Part shown: piece after piece, positions 12,301 to 25,700 of the stretch
Numbering within the stretch: position 1 is the first letter of the stretch
Layout: every line of letters starts with the position of its first letter
NCBI GenBank assembly: GCA_964035545.1
Contig: OZ037768.1
Location: 7,493,241 to 7,557,240 of the forward strand
Source: Bugula neritina
Lineage: Eukaryota > Bryozoa > Gymnolaemata > Cheilostomatida > Bugulidae
Reading direction: 5' to 3'
DNA: 64,000 nt
Translations under genes and position numbers: made by a program
Notes under the pieces: generated by a model
What the model saw: the letters and a program-made list of their open reading frames with translations, nothing else
The model's database searches: none
Told to the model about the DNA's origin: nothing

Positions 12301-14523
12301 CCCAAAAAGTACTTTTCAGAACACCTATTATTAAATTATTAGTATTTGAATTACATAGGCAGCATTCTGTGGATAAACCAGAAAATACTGTTTGCAATTT
12401 TATGCTGGCAGTGTTGGCAATAGGGCTGGTGTAAAAAGTGTGATAGAGATAATTGTTTGCTTTAAATTTTTTACATTTACTGAGCTCTTGAATGCTGGTA
12501 GCCTGTACTTTCATCTCACCTTTCTGGTATATTTATTTCAGGATGTTTGATGTTGGTGGCCAGCGATCTGAACGTAAAAGATGGATTCAATATTTCGATG
12601 ATGTTCGAGTGATTTTATACGTTGTTGCATTGAGTGGATATGACATGTTTCTACATGAGGAACCCTCAGTGGTAAGCAGAATGTAGACTCTAATGCTATG
12701 AACTGTATACTCTGTAATTGTGTAAATAATTGTTACACTAAACTGCATGTTCAGAATGCAAAGGTAAGACAACCACCTCTTAACATATTAAATAAAATTG
12801 AGAAGACAACTTTGAAAACTGTACAAACTCTTTCTATTATGCTTTTGATTTGAACTTTTGTATTTAAAAATGGTTACTATTAAACTAACTCGGTTTCTTT
12901 ATAGTAGCTCATTGTTTTGTACAAATAAGAAATGATTGTAAACCAGTATAATAATTTTTGTTCTGTTCATTTTTATGTATTTTTATCCTTTTTAGAATCG
13001 TTTGTCGGAAAGCTTAAAATTATTTGCATCCATCTGTAACAACAAGTTCTTTCATTTATCTTCTATGGTAAGTAAGTGATTTTTTCAACTATCTTTGTCT
13101 TTGCTTCGCTGTGTTTTATTTTAGTTTTACCGCATTAATAAGCTTTTCAAAATATTCAAAGGTTCTGGTGTTGGCATGTTTCATACATTAATCAATATTT
13201 TGATAGGTATCTATGAAACTAACTTCTAATTTAATACTGTGCTCAGTCATTAAGCTTATAAATCTATAATCATATTGAAGCTGTTAACCAGTACCAGGGA
13301 AATCAGTTTAATTGAAAATTCAATATTCCTAAATCTCTTGGTATACTTCACTTTGCTTTAAAGCATGTTGTTGTACAGAAATAGTCATTGTATAATAAAG
13401 ATGTCACTTTTCGCTTCAGGTTCTAAATACTTCTATATAACTCAATCCATGCTAACATTCTACTTTGTCATTATTCTATGGTGTTTGTATGTAGCTCTTT
13501 GCAATGGTTTCTATTTATTATTGAGGCCTTCTTGTTTAATTTATCACCCAATAATCTAGATGTTCACTAACATTAAGGGCCTCTTAAATAACTAATTGTG
13601 TAGGTTCAACTAAATTACACTATAAACTACTGCTGAGTGTTATATCTGGTATAATATTATTTACTGCTTGCACCGGTATGTTGCTGTTCGCGGGAATTTA
13701 TCATGCTGGTAGTGCAGCTATGTGGTAGTAACTCTGTCCACGTGTCTACTAGTTAATGAATCTCATCATTATAACTAATTGACTGAGTAGCCGTTACTAT
13801 TGCCATTACCAGGACTAAGCAAAATGCTAACATCTGTTTCATAGCTCCTGAGGAAGCACCATTTTTATAAAAAAAAATGATTGCTCTTACGGCTGGGAGT
13901 TTGCAAGAACACTATTTTAAACAAGTGGTAAAAAAATAGAGAAATAACAAAATAGGTCAACATCAAATTAGGTAGATCTTCAGCCCACATTAGTTCATTC
14001 TATCTCTAAATTGTATTACATTGGATTATAATAATAATGGACTATGTAATAAAGTAAAAGTTGGTAAACGAAGATAAATTAGACAAATGTGCACATAAAA
14101 ACTACACCTGGAAAAACACAAAACAAAATTACATTGAATAAAATATCTAGTAAATAAAAAGTAAAGGAGTATAAGTGTAATGTATACATTATATCTGTTT
14201 TTACAAGCATGTTGGTGGCTAGTTAGCCCAATGCAGGAGAAGCAATTGCAGCATTTAACGCAGAGATGTGATGAGTGTATGTCGCAGAGTCTGTTTTCTG
14301 AATGGTGTATTGGAAAAGTCATATTGTATAGGCTACTGATGTTTAGCCAATGAGTAATGATGGAGAAAGTTGACTTGATTTCAGAACATTAACTGACCCA
14401 ACATTCAAAGTTATGCCTTATTATCTGAAGTCTTATTCTATAATTGTGAAATACTTTCAGTTTTTCTAACAGGCTTTCACTTGAATTTAGTGATACCATG
14501 ATCATGTTGGCTCTCTCTCTCTC

Positions 14524-14564
<41 letters not shown>

Positions 14565-15093
14565 GCTGTTACTCCTTAGGTTGAGTTATTTTTCTCATTG
14601 ATTATTTGTTAGATTCTATTCCTGAACAAAATTGATTTATTCCAAGAGAAGATTCTCCATTCAGGGAGACATTTGAGATACTATTACCCAGAATATCCAG
14701 GTAGGTCTCCACTAGACACTGTACTATCTGTGAACCACACACAGTTCATATTCTCTCTCTTGCCTTCTTGAGATTCTCTACATGGTTGGTTTTATGGATA
14801 ACTACTGCATATATTATAATGCTATTGATTCTTGCTCCTTTCTCAATAAGTATATTAGCTAGTGATTGATCCATAAGACATCCAATGTAATTGTTTCAGG
14901 GCCTGACTGGGACGTGGAGGCCAGTGCTATGTATATACAATCATTGTTCTTAAGACAGAACAAGCAGCAGTGCAAAGTAATATACCCGCATTTTACTACA
15001 GCTACTGATACTACTAACATACAAGTGGTGTTTGATGTGATAGTCGACACCATCCTAAAAGATAACTTAAACTGCAGTGCATGTATGCTGTAA
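9392..15093 (+). CDS. heterotrimeric G-protein alpha subunit, atypical class
   Basis: Nine coding exons: 9392-9515, 9796-9887, 10415-10507, 10881-11041, 11980-12108, 12542-12671, 12996-13067, 14613-14700, 14900-15093. All phases join, giving 360 residues, the normal length for the family. The start [11 protein letters not shown] is preferred over the out-of-frame ATG ten bases upstream; Gly2 and Cys4 fit N-myristoylation and palmitoylation. All GTPase motifs are present: GAGESGKST (P-loop), RVRTTG (switch I arginine), [12 protein letters not shown] (switch II catalytic Gln), FLNKIDLF (NKxD) and TTATDT (TCAT-type). It transduces signals from seven-transmembrane receptors at the plasma membrane. 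The helical domain is divergent and cysteine-rich ([13 protein letters not shown]). The C terminus is [10 protein letters not shown], so the residue four from the end is Ala. It therefore lacks the pertussis-toxin cysteine of Gi/Go and does not end like Gs, Gq or G12. The core resembles Gi/o most. A member of the fifth class, Gv, or a lineage-specific alpha subunit are alternatives I cannot resolve. Confidence 0.92.
14512..14562. repeat. (CT)n microsatellite with internal poly-C
   Basis: A CT dinucleotide run interrupted by about twelve consecutive C residues lies about 50 bp upstream of the exon-8 acceptor of the G-alpha gene. It may act as a long polypyrimidine tract. Confidence 0.9.
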
Positions 15094-16426
15094 GGCTGGT
15101 ATCAAAGTTGTATAGTTATTATCAAATAGCTCTTTATACTCATTGCCAGCTGTTGCCGGCTTCAATGCAAGAGCCTCGTGACAATTGATTTACTATAATC
15201 TAGCAAGGCGTATTCTTACTATTTGTTACTTACAGAAAGTTTTGTAGTCATTTATACATGTATAGAATTTTGTATCGTATAGTTATTTATGGGTGCAAAC
15301 AAAAGAGGTTTCTATTACCTCAATATAGGTGCTTTAATTTATTAGAGTCTGATCTCAAAATAATGGTCTCTAAATCACAATTGTACAATTTATCATATCT
15401 GTGACAATCTAGACATTTAATTCTCATGTACTAGTAGTTACCAAGTTGGCTATATTCTTAGTGTTATTTTCAATATCTGTTTGAGTGATACTTCCACTGT
15501 ATTATACTGTGTTTATTATTAGTCATTTTAATAGATACTACTTACTAGCATACTGATAGCTAACCACTTCCTACTTGTTTCAGTGATGATTTATATCCTT
15601 GCCAATGCAAACAAACAAATTTGCATAAGCAAGCCATCTAATGTATCATGTATCAAGGTACATTATGAAAACGGTTAGTCAACTTCAGTATATCATTTTT
15701 GTGCATAGTCTGAAGCCACTGAAGAGTGGCAAATTATCCTTTTAGCTGCCTACACTAGTGTGTAATACACTAGTCAATAATGCCAGAACTAGGTAACCTC
15801 ATTACACACTAGGAAACTACTACTTCTATTATCTAACTATATCTACATTGTATCATCAAGTCATATGACTATGATTCAACAGGCTTCCTGCCCAGCAGAA
15901 TTCTCTTCTCCGATGATATCAAAATGATAACCTTTGAATCTAAATTGGCAACTTACCATTGCCCATTGTATTGCAAGCTAACCAACATATTCCCTATACA
16001 TTCTTACAAGTTGAAAACAAATCCAGCTGAAAGTTAAAATTTCTATTTCAAGAAATGCAATTATAAATATAGAAACAATATGTTACATCAACATAATATG
16101 GATACATAAATAGAAGCCAAGCACACAATGTGCATTTCAAGAAAAACAACAATTTCTATTTTTCTATACGTATAACAATTGCTATGAGTTGCAATGATTG
16201 TAAAACTAGTACCACCTTGAAAATAATATACATTGAAAGTATAGAGATAATTATTAGTAAGGAGGGAGATAATTACAGTGAATAATACACAGTTGGATAG
16301 TGAGCAAAATACTTCAACAACAAAAGCAGCCTATCTGCCTTCTGCAGGTTGGAATATCTCAAATTAGGGCGACACAACTCACATGCTCAATACATACGGC
16401 TATGGCTAGCACAAAATACTTCTGGG
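15094..16426. other. convergent 3' spacer, G-alpha/synaptogyrin
   Basis: About 1.3 kb separates two converging stop codons, so it should contain both 3' UTRs. I see no further exons. A short inverted repeat around CACTAGTGTGTAATACACTAG (near 15753-15773) is the only structure that stands out. Confidence 0.5.
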
Positions 16427-19400
16427 CTAGTAGGTGGGTGGCTGGTATTCGCTGGACGTGGTCTGTGGTGGGCCTGTGTTGCCACTAAATGGAGCTTGCT
16501 GGTACGACTGATCTGGCTCTCCACCGAATGATGCATATGGGTTAGAACTCTGGTCTATGGTGGGAGCATTGTTCAAATCTGAAGCCCCAAAGTCTTCAGA
16601 CACTCCTTTTCTGTATCTCAAGACTGCTAGCACTGTTAGGGCACCCTGAACAAGCCCATACACTGCATTAGTTGATGTGGTTATAATTCTTACATTGAAA
16701 ACCTTACACTTCCCTACTAATTTTAGCTAATAGCCAATAAATATATATTGTGAAACAGACTGGTGGAAATGCATAGACCAATAAATGCAGCTATTTAGTG
16801 ATCAATAGGCTTCAGAATGACTGAGGATATCAATAATGTTGTTTTAGGATTTTACAGCTAACTAGTATAATCACACAGCACAAAGATCTTTATAGATTTT
16901 TCCTCTTTTTGTCAATGTAAGCAAGTAACAAAACTGAATAAACTGCAAGTGCCTATAGAACTATGCTAATGTTTGTCATCCAATGTACTCAGCCTGCACA
17001 GTTACACCAGGAAAGATTATGGAATCATTAGATATAGACTAATAAATCATCAGTGATAGTTTATTTTAGCACCAATTCATGACATATAACATGCAATGTC
17101 CATAATAATTGAACCACTAATCATTTTATTTGTACAAGCCATACTAATATGTTGATATTGGACAGTGCTGAGAATAATGCACAGCACACACCAGTTAACG
17201 TTGTATATTAGTGAATTCAAAAATAGAAACAAATATTAAGGTTTTTGGAACCCATTTGTCAAGGATATGAGGCATATACAGTCAATAAATATATATCTTA
17301 AGTACACATTCTTGTGGTTGTAGGATCCCCTCATGTCTACCAGGTATGTCAATAAACATGTAAAAAGTTACATAATCTATTTTCTTAAATGCAAATAATT
17401 ACCACCTAAGCCATTGATTACTAAACTCATGTTTTATCTGTAAGCTTTGAATTCTGACTGCTACAGTAGTATCATAAGAAGTCTGCATCATTTTAAACCA
17501 AAATGGTTCTCAAAGTAACTGTTTTTCTTAAATGCTGTAACTAGTAAGACAAAGCTGCTGACCTACAAACAGAAGCATATAGCTTACCCAGGAGATGGTG
17601 GAGAAGAATGAAAATGCTAACGCTGCTTGCACGTCATTCCTAGCAGTTGCACCAATATGAGACTTTGTAACAGCCGGTGTGCTTGCCCATCGATTAGTCA
17701 TATAGCAAAAACCGATAAACCACAAGAAACACCAAAGACCTGAAACGCAAAGCATCGATAATGTGATCAACTTGAGTATCATAATTACTAATGAGCAGAG
17801 TGTAGTTTGTAGCATAAACATGTAATCAAGTAAGTTTTAGGGAGTAAGACTATCAACACTAACCTGAAACTGAGATGTCAGCAAGAACAGCATATTTTCG
17901 GTGCTGCACACTACTTAGCTGTTCAAATAAGGCATCTAGCACCAAAAATGCTATACAAAGTAGAAAAGCTATAACTCCTATTCCAATCCCATAACTACAG
18001 GCATTTGGATCAGCATTCAAGTAGCAGAGTTGTCCAACATGTGGATCATATCCACGTGACGCAATGCAGCCAAATACAATTATTGCAAACAGCTACAACA
18101 CAAATTAAAAAAAAAACACTAAATAAAAATATAGATCGCAATACAACAGGGCGTCTGCTGAAGGCACTCTAACCAAATCAACCTGTATTTTATCTACACA
18201 ATGAAATATCTTCTAGTCACACAGCCAATTGATGGTTGAAGTCAAAGTTTTTCTGTTATTAGCTGTTGCTCTACTACCATAGTCATAGAACTGTGCGTCA
18301 GAGCCGTTTCCAGCTTGATTTAAAGTAAAAATTTAGGTATCAGACTGGATACTTGGCAGGCTGCAGCTAAACATTAACCTGTCTGGTGAATTATGATCCG
18401 GAGACCTTAACTTAGAACCGTCATCGTCAACCGCTTATGATGATGATGACTCTACTACCAACTGTAACACTCACAGTTATTAAGTGTGCTATTGACTCTA
18501 AAATTAAGTATGTGACTACAACTAACTTCCAGTGACTCACACTCATGAGTTTGGGGCACCATAGTTCAACATTTAAAGTCAATGAGAGTTGAAAGTATTA
18601 CTGATTGGTACGGTAAAATGCAAAATTTAACTTTGACTACATATAGCTAGTAATCTAGGCAACAGTAACTGTGGCTATGTTAACTTTTCTTGACCAGTGA
18701 TTACATTAGACTTATAGCGAGTGACAGCTTTTTGAGGGTACCTTAACTACTAGTCAAAATGTACAATATAACTTATTTACTTTCGATTTAAGTCTTAGTT
18801 TCTAACTATAAGTTAAATATAGTTTCAGTGCTGAGTTTAGATCTTGATAACCTGACTCAAACACTTGATATTCTTGTCATGAGTCAACTTGCAAACTCAC
18901 TGCTATTTACCTTTAATATTTTACATTTATTTAATCAAGTTTAAGTTGAAGTTCAAACTAAGTGATTATATCAATTTTGATATCAACATAATATAAATTA
19001 TATTCCCTTTAATAAAAATTATAATTATAATAATGATCTAAATCGAACCACTAGCAGTAACTCTAAGTGATATTAAATGTGTTCATCATCATCATGACCA
19101 TTAATCAATACCATTAAAATTATTATAACCATAATGATTTTGACAATTATAATGTTGAAGTTAAACTAAAACTTAATGAATATTTCCGTAAGACAAATAA
19201 TAATATAACTATAAAGCAGGTGTGGTGCAATAGCTAGAGAGCTAATCTACTTTTACTTCTAGCAAAACACCAGGTCAGTGGTTTGAGTTAGAATACATGC
19301 AGTGATGTTAGGAAGAGTGTCCAGTCATAATTCAAGTTGCTCCACTTTCTGTACCACATGAGAAAAAGTTAAAAAACCCTTTAGGATTCTCGCAGGGATA

Positions 19401-20191
19401 GTGACTATGACATTGACTATCACAGTCACTATAGCAATATGAATAGCAAGACTAATACTAATAGATATTAGATATATGGTAATAGAATATAATTAATAAA
19501 TAATAACTATAATACTTATGGTAAACTTAAATTTGCTATTGTAGTAATTACACTAATGTTATACTTATTGGAATACTAATACTAATAGTATTACTGTAAA
19601 AAGAAATCTAATTCACTTTGACTTTCACTTTGAGTTTGACTTTCAATAAAACTAAAAGTACATCAAGTTATCAAAGATCAACTCCAAGTCAAATGATTTG
19701 ACAAATGTAATACTAATACTAATACTAATAGTAATACAGTATTTAATACTTAATTATTAATACTTAATACTAATAGTAATGCTAATACTAATACTAATAG
19801 TAATAGTAATACTAATACTAATAGTTATACTTATAGTAATTACTAATTTAAAGACAAGTCAAATGCCAAGTCCAATGATCGAGCCAATAGGAAATGAAAT
19901 GGTCAAGCCCAATCAGTATCACAATGGCAATCACTATTACAGTTACTATTAGTATGAGTATCACAATGACAATGAGTATCACTATGACTATGACTATCAG
20001 TATGAGTATGAGTACGACAATCAAAACGGCATGATGAAGTTTGACTTTTTAGTGTTGGCTGTTTTAAAAAAATGTACATAAACTTGACTTACGGTTGATA
20101 GCAATCTAATTATAACTTGAGGCTTTTTAATAAATTCTATAGGATTAAAAGGAGCACCAGCTCCTCCAGAACCATACGCACCACCTTCCAT
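16427..20191 (-). CDS. SYNGR: synaptogyrin, four-transmembrane synaptic-vesicle protein
   Basis: Four coding exons right to left: 20191-20093, 18092-17864, 17739-17588, 16645-16427. Phases are consistent and give 232 residues, typical of the family. Synaptogyrins are MARVEL-domain proteins of synaptic and synaptic-like vesicles. The N terminus MEGGAYGSGGAGAPFNP matches the characteristic synaptogyrin start. Four hydrophobic segments lie at about residues 27-44, 70-90, 101-123 and 148-169. The first loop contains CYLNADPNACSYGIG, with the paired cysteines and CSYG of the family. TM3 contains FLWFIGFCYMTNRW. The segment NDVQAALAFSFFSTISW is the conserved entry to TM4. The cytosolic tail is rich in Pro, Gln, Tyr and Ser and ends EYQPPTY, like synaptogyrin tails with tyrosine repeats. 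The first intron (about 2 kb) holds a SINE and TAATAC-type repeats. Numbering among vertebrate paralogues (1-4) cannot be assigned. Confidence 0.95.
19216..19408 (+). mobile_element. tRNA-derived SINE, copy 2 (degraded)
   Basis: Lies in synaptogyrin intron 1, opposite to the gene. It shares with copy 1 the segments GTGATGTTAGGAAGAG, GTCCAGTCATAATT, a TGTACCACATGA-like piece and the end CGCAGGGATAGTGACTA. The tRNA-like head is diverged (GTGGTGCAATAGCTAGAGAG). I could not find a clear target-site duplication. Confidence 0.7.
19430..20015. repeat. compound TAATAC/TAGTAA and ACTATC microsatellite region
   Basis: Directly follows SINE copy 2. Runs of ACTAATACTAATAGTAATAC at 19570-19590, 19708-19840 and related tracts are followed by CACTATGACTATGAG-type repeats at 19915-20015. 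The 3' end of the SINE (GATAGTGACTATGACATTGA) grades into the last of these, so the repeat may have grown from the SINE tail. Confidence 0.65.
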
Positions 20192-20684
20192 GACGTGTGA
20201 TCACAAGTTGAGGTACACCGATTATGACCAACTTTGTAATGATTAGTATCTTACTACTTGCTAGATATAGCCTCGTAACACTATTTTCATATCAGTTAAA
20301 AAAAATTAAAATATATATGAAAATTTAAATAATAATAAAAATGAAGTAATAAACATTTTGTTAGTAAATTAGCAAAATTAATTTTGTCTCAAGACTATAA
20401 TTACACGCAAATAAAATTTGGGTGGAAGTAATAGCTTATGGTGAAATTTAAAGTTGCACCACGTTGTTCAACTGAATTATCAACTCACTGTTAAACTCCA
20501 ACGTCTATCACATTTTAACATTGTATTGGTTATCACTCTATTTTATTGTGAAATGTCATCAGGCGTTGTTGCTTTTTTATCACAATGCTCTTCAGTTACT
20601 CTTACTGTTAGTCACTTACTCTTAGTCTTAGTGTTCACCTACTCATACTCAACTGTTACTAACACTAACAGTAACAGTAACAGT

Positions 20685-21085
20685 GTTAAAACACTTAATG
20701 TTAGTAACACTTACACTGTGACTGTTACTCACACAAGTGACCGTGTTACTAACAGTGTTAGTAACAGTAACACTGTCACCTGTGTTAGACTTAGAGTTAC
20801 TTTTAGACTTAGTCTTACAGTTACTCTCATTGTGATTGTTTCAGTTTGAGTTACTTTTAGTTTTACTTTTACTTTTAGTTTTAGTGTTAAAACACTTAAT
20901 GTTAGTAACACTTACACTGTGACTGTTACTCACACAAGTGACCGTGTTACTAACAGTGTTAGTAACAGTAACACTGTCACCTGTGTTAGACTTAGAGTTA
21001 CTTTTAGACTTAGCCTTACAGTTACTCTCATTGTTTCAGTTTGAGTTACTTTTAGTTTTACTTTTACTTTTAGTTTTACTTTTAC
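20685..21085. repeat. 201-bp tandem duplication in GTTACT-rich DNA
   Basis: The sequence starting GTTAAAACACTTAATGTTAG at 20685 recurs at 20886, giving a 201-bp period. The second copy is nearly identical but lacks six bases (GTGATT) present in the first copy near 20833. The unit is itself built of GTTACT, AGTAAC and CTTAGT motifs. Confidence 0.88.
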
Positions 21086-22329
21086 TTTTAGTAATAGTTT
21101 TACTTTTACTCAGCCTGAGTTTAATTTTACACTTAACAATAACATTGACAAAGAATTAAGTTGGACTTTAGTTTCTAAATCTAAGTCTTTAACTTACACT
21201 GACACTCTGACTGATTCTAATTCTTAGAGTTGAGTCTTATTCCTTAAGATTAGGGCGTAGGCATTATCATTATGAGTATGGTAATCAATATCGTTATGAT
21301 TACAGAATAAGAACATGCTTTTAGTTTTACTTTAGAGTGTAGACTTAGAGTTAGTTACTGTTACTGTTAGTGTTAGACTTACTTTTAGTCCTGAGCTTGC
21401 AGTTACTGGTTAGTGATAGTGCTACTGTTGGTGTTACTCGTAACTCTTGCTCTAACTCTTGATTCTAAAGTTTGAGCTAGACTCTAAGTCTAACAGTTGC
21501 TGTTGGTGAGTCAAACAGCTTTTTTCAACAAGTGTGAATCCTAGTCAATTTTTTAAAAGTTGGAACTTTGCTGTCGGTGAAATTCAAACTGAAAGTGAAT
21601 TGTAATTTGAAATGAATTTAATTATTTATCATTAATGATAAGTATTCATATTGGGTACAGGTCATTTTGTACACAAATCGTTTCGACACCACCTTTTCAA
21701 ATCGTTTCTACCCATCTGATAGGTCATTTCCTACACGATACACATCGATATAAATCAACTAAAATACACATTTAGTACTATTTGGTAGATTTACTCTTAT
21801 TCCAAACTAAGGTGAATAGGTAAATAACTTTTAGTAAATCAAAATTTTTGTGTTGAACTCGGTCAATATCATAACCATAATGATTGTTTAATACTTATAC
21901 TTGATTTTATAGTAATCCTAATAAACTCGTAAAGTTTTACTTACTCGAAGTCATAACAATGGACAGTCTTAGAAGGAAGAAGGGGTGTATTGCATATTAG
22001 TAATGTGTTGGGCAGTCATTGGACAATAGTTGTACAGTTAGTACTGCTTGAGCTATGTAAATAACTAAAAACCTCATCCTGTCTATGTGTATGTTGCTCT
22101 GAGCTGTTGCCTTGATTGTGACTAGTCTACATATCCCTGATAGTCCTTTGAAAAAAACTGTTCAAGTACTTAAGCATGAGTCTGTATAGTGCTTATAGCA
22201 GGTTTGTTCAGAAGATGGTCATAAGGACAGCTGGGGGCGAGACGTTTTTTTGCCAAAATAAATTAATAAGTAATAGTTGCTCAAATAACTTTTTATTCAC
22301 ATTTTAGCAATTATAAGACTTTCTCTAAG

Positions 22330-22330
<1 letters not shown>

Positions 22331-22402
<72 letters not shown>
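22331..22402. repeat. (AT)n microsatellite, about 70 bp
   Basis: An essentially uninterrupted AT dinucleotide run. It is about 380 bp upstream of the ZNF598 start codon and could form cruciform structures. Confidence 0.95.
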
Positions 22403-22406
<4 letters not shown>

Positions 22407-22779
22407 TAAACTTATTATTATGCTGCTTGAATATGCTCAAAAGTTAAACTTTGCCTCCTATACTTCCGAGGCGATCTAGCATGATCTTGGTTTTGTCGAT
22501 GCTGTAAGTCTATAGAAATAGTTATAGTCATACTAGTTACTGATACTAGTTCTATTATTAGTTATAATAGGACTTGTAAATTTTTTTTTGATTATACTTC
22601 AATTTTATTTTCATTCAAAGCTAATTTATCTATGCTAAGATGCAAGCAAATCACATTGAAAGCCTAACTTTGTTCCTTTTGTGTCTCTTCAACTCTTGAA
22701 ATATTATTTTTAGCCACTTTTACAAATTGATTAATTTTTTGTAGTTCTAATAGTCAAGTCTATTAAGTGATAAAAAGCA

Positions 22780-25700
22780 ATGGAGATCGAAGTAGCTTTT
22801 GCAGGCGCTGAGGCTATGAAGAACACATGTCCAATTTGTCAAGAGATTGAAGTTATTCATGCTATTTCACCTTGTGATCATCATATATGCTATAAATGTT
22901 CCACACGGCTGCGCTTGCTGCACCAGCAGTTTTATTGTCCAATTTGTCGTGCAGAATGTCCCATGGTAAGCAAAATTTTATATGTTTATTATTTTCAGTT
23001 TCTGATGTTTTTTCAATTACATTAAAACTGCCTTTTTATCATCTCATATGCATATGTGTTTGAACTCATTTTCTGAAATTATATTAAAATCATTTTGTTT
23101 TATGTTTCTACATAGGTGCTGTTTGCTCACAAAATACAGCAGTATTCAAAATATAATCAGCGCCGGTTCATTAATGGAAGAAGACTAAAAGCAATGTTTG
23201 AGGACAAAAGAGTGAAAAATTCAGTTGACCAATTACTCGCACACCAATGTTCTACCTGTCTAGCTGGAAGTGGGGAGGTTGTGGAGTTTGGAAATTTCAA
23301 AGCGCTTCAGGAACATGTTCGGAAGACTCATCAGTTGTTCTTTTGTGACATCTGTACTGCAAATGTTAAGGTACCGGTCATTTTAAAAACTGGTGAGATT
23401 TACTGTATTACACGGAATAAGCAGTGCATCTGCATGCTGTTTATTCCGTATTGCATCAGGGATAGAACTAAACTAGTGATTAGTTATTTGCTCTCATGAT
23501 TGCAGCTATTCAGCTCAGAGCGGAAATCGTACACCAGACCGGATCTCGCACTCCATAAAAGGAAAGGCGATCCTGATGATACCTCATTCAAAGGTCATCC
23601 ACTCTGTGAATTTTGTGATACAAGATTTCTCGACACGGATGAGTTATGGCGGCACTTGAGAAAGGACCACTATTTTTGTCATTTTTGTGATGCGGATGGA
23701 AGTCACATCTTTTTTGGGTATATTGTGCTACTTTTAGATATGTTTTATTTGCAGTTGACAATTTCTTAATTTTGAAGAATTTGATGGATTCAGTTACCAT
23801 CATCTATAAAATGTATAGTTTCATGTTATAGTTTGTTAGCTTATATAATCCTTAATAACTGTTCTTTTTATAAATATGAAGAATATATTATGCAATAGAT
23901 AGTTTATGGGTTGTGAATTATCACCATCATATGTTATATTCCATAGATGCTATGAAGACATTAAAGAACATTTCAAAGAAGAGCATTACTTGTGTGAAGA
24001 AGATGAATGTGCAAATGTACAATTCACCAACTCTTTTCGTTCAGAACTTGACTTGAAAGCTCATATAAGTCAGCATCATTTGAAAGGAGTCAAGAGGCAA
24101 GTATTCAAATTGTTTTGTTCTATCATACCTGCAGCCTTTTCATCTCACTAGTACTCTACCAAAACCTTTATCTGTCTTGTGATATATGTGATATACAATT
24201 TATAGTTTCAAGATAACATTCCTATCATATTTTAAATTAAACATTTGCTATCTGATAAGAATGAGGTAGGCAAGTAGCATGTTTTGTCAAGTATGTTGAC
24301 TGCACCCAGTTGCCATATATGTATGGAATCGAGGCTGCTTTACTGATATGTTAGAACTATTGTAGAAGTCAACAGAGGCAGGTGAGGACTCTGGATATAG
24401 AGTTCAACTATGGCGAGTCTAGACGGGGGTTTGCCAGAGAGCAGAGGAAGAGACCCAGTGAGTTGAACTACTAATGTATATCATATCTTGTGTTCCTGTG
24501 AGCAAGAGGCTAAAAATTTTATATGCTGGATGCTTTCTAGCAAACTACACCCATCACAATAATTTTTTGTTTATTTTACTGATACGTAGCACGTTTTAGT
24601 CTCACTGAAAATAAGTTATTGTAGCTGGTTAACAACACAAGTTCGTGATTTTGTAAAACACTATTTTTTAAACAATGGAAATTGGAAGGTGATTCATGGC
24701 TATATGGCAAAGTTTAGCAGGCCTTTAAAAGGGCTAAATTCTATGAAAATTTTACTTGCTGTTGACTGATAACTTCTAATAACTCACCATACCTTTTGGC
24801 TCTTTTCACTTGACAAGTCTCGTTTTAGTTGCACATTAAACTATCAATTTTAGATCGGGATGAAAGACAAGCTTTACCCAGTAACAGCGAACCAAGTGTT
24901 GAAGCCAAGAAGCCTCAGAAACCACTGGATATAGCTAAATCAACTCAGTATGCCATTTCTAATACTAAGTTTATTAAAGAATATCTGGCACATCACATGT
25001 ATACAGTATTACATTTAGTATGAGTATCATAGTTCCATAGCTACGTCATCAGCAAGTGAGCCATCATCCCGAATTACATGAAGACATTCAAACACAAAAT
25101 GTATTATAAAATCAACATACTTTGGCATACTACCTTGAAGTTGTATTTAGTTATAGCCAAGATATATTGGAATAATTTAATACTGCCTACATGTAGGGTG
25201 TCTGAGAGTTCTAAGTCACTAATGTAAAAACATAATAGAATATAAGAATAATTACCAAATACTAATCATATATCCATTGCATTACGAAGTCACAAGTCAG
25301 TGCCAATTGCAGCGTTATAGAAAATTGTGCAATTTTTGGTATATGTAAATTATTCTCCAAATAATCATAAAATCATTCTTACCAATCATTTGTCTTGAAA
25401 TTTTACTGATCAAAGCTATTAAATGGCCGTATTTCTGCAGTTATATGATTACAGCTATTATCTATGCCATTATTTGCTTTTCATAAAAATTTAGTGTCAT
25501 TATTTGCTTACAGGGAAGAAATAGATATTTCACGAGCTGTCACGGCCTCACTTCAACAGCCTGAGCCTCAGACCACAGTTGATATGGGCTCTACTCAAGA
25601 TTTCCCTATGCTCGGTGGAGACGTTGTGGACAGAAAGGCTAATTCAAGCCCCGCCACTGTTACCAAGAAAACCGCCGCTCAGAAAGCAGCTGGAATGGTG

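Larger units (their letters stand above)
20192..22779. other. divergent spacer between synaptogyrin and ZNF598
   Basis: About 2.6 kb holding both promoters. The left 1 kb is dominated by GTTACT/CTTAGT-type low-complexity sequence, including a 201-bp tandem duplication. Apparent open frames there are Val/Leu/Thr-rich translations of the repeat and not genes. The right part contains a long AT dinucleotide run. A pyrimidine tract ending in TTTTTTGTAG at about 22735-22744, shortly before the ZNF598 start, could be a 5'-UTR acceptor. Confidence 0.55.

Noticed and set aside
14026-14322. 98-codon minus-strand open frame in a G-alpha intron
   Set aside because: Hydrophobic and Cys-rich low-complexity reading of intronic sequence, with no splice context or recognisable domain.
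20454-21159. Long Val/Leu/Thr/Ser-rich open frames on both strands
   Set aside because: They are translations of GTTACT/CTTAGT low-complexity repeats and follow the repeat period. There are no splice context or domain features.
24091-24100. GC-AG donor (GAG|GCAAGT) for ZNF598 exon 4
   Set aside because: Using it puts stop codons immediately after the next acceptors. The ordinary GT donor six bases downstream keeps the frame open.
24862-24947. Alternative ZNF598 exon 5 start at the ATTTTAG just before ATCGGGATGAAAG
   Set aside because: It requires phase-1 entry, which no donor at the end of exon 4 provides. The upstream acceptor at 24828 keeps the frame and the conserved RQ-HI-L segment.
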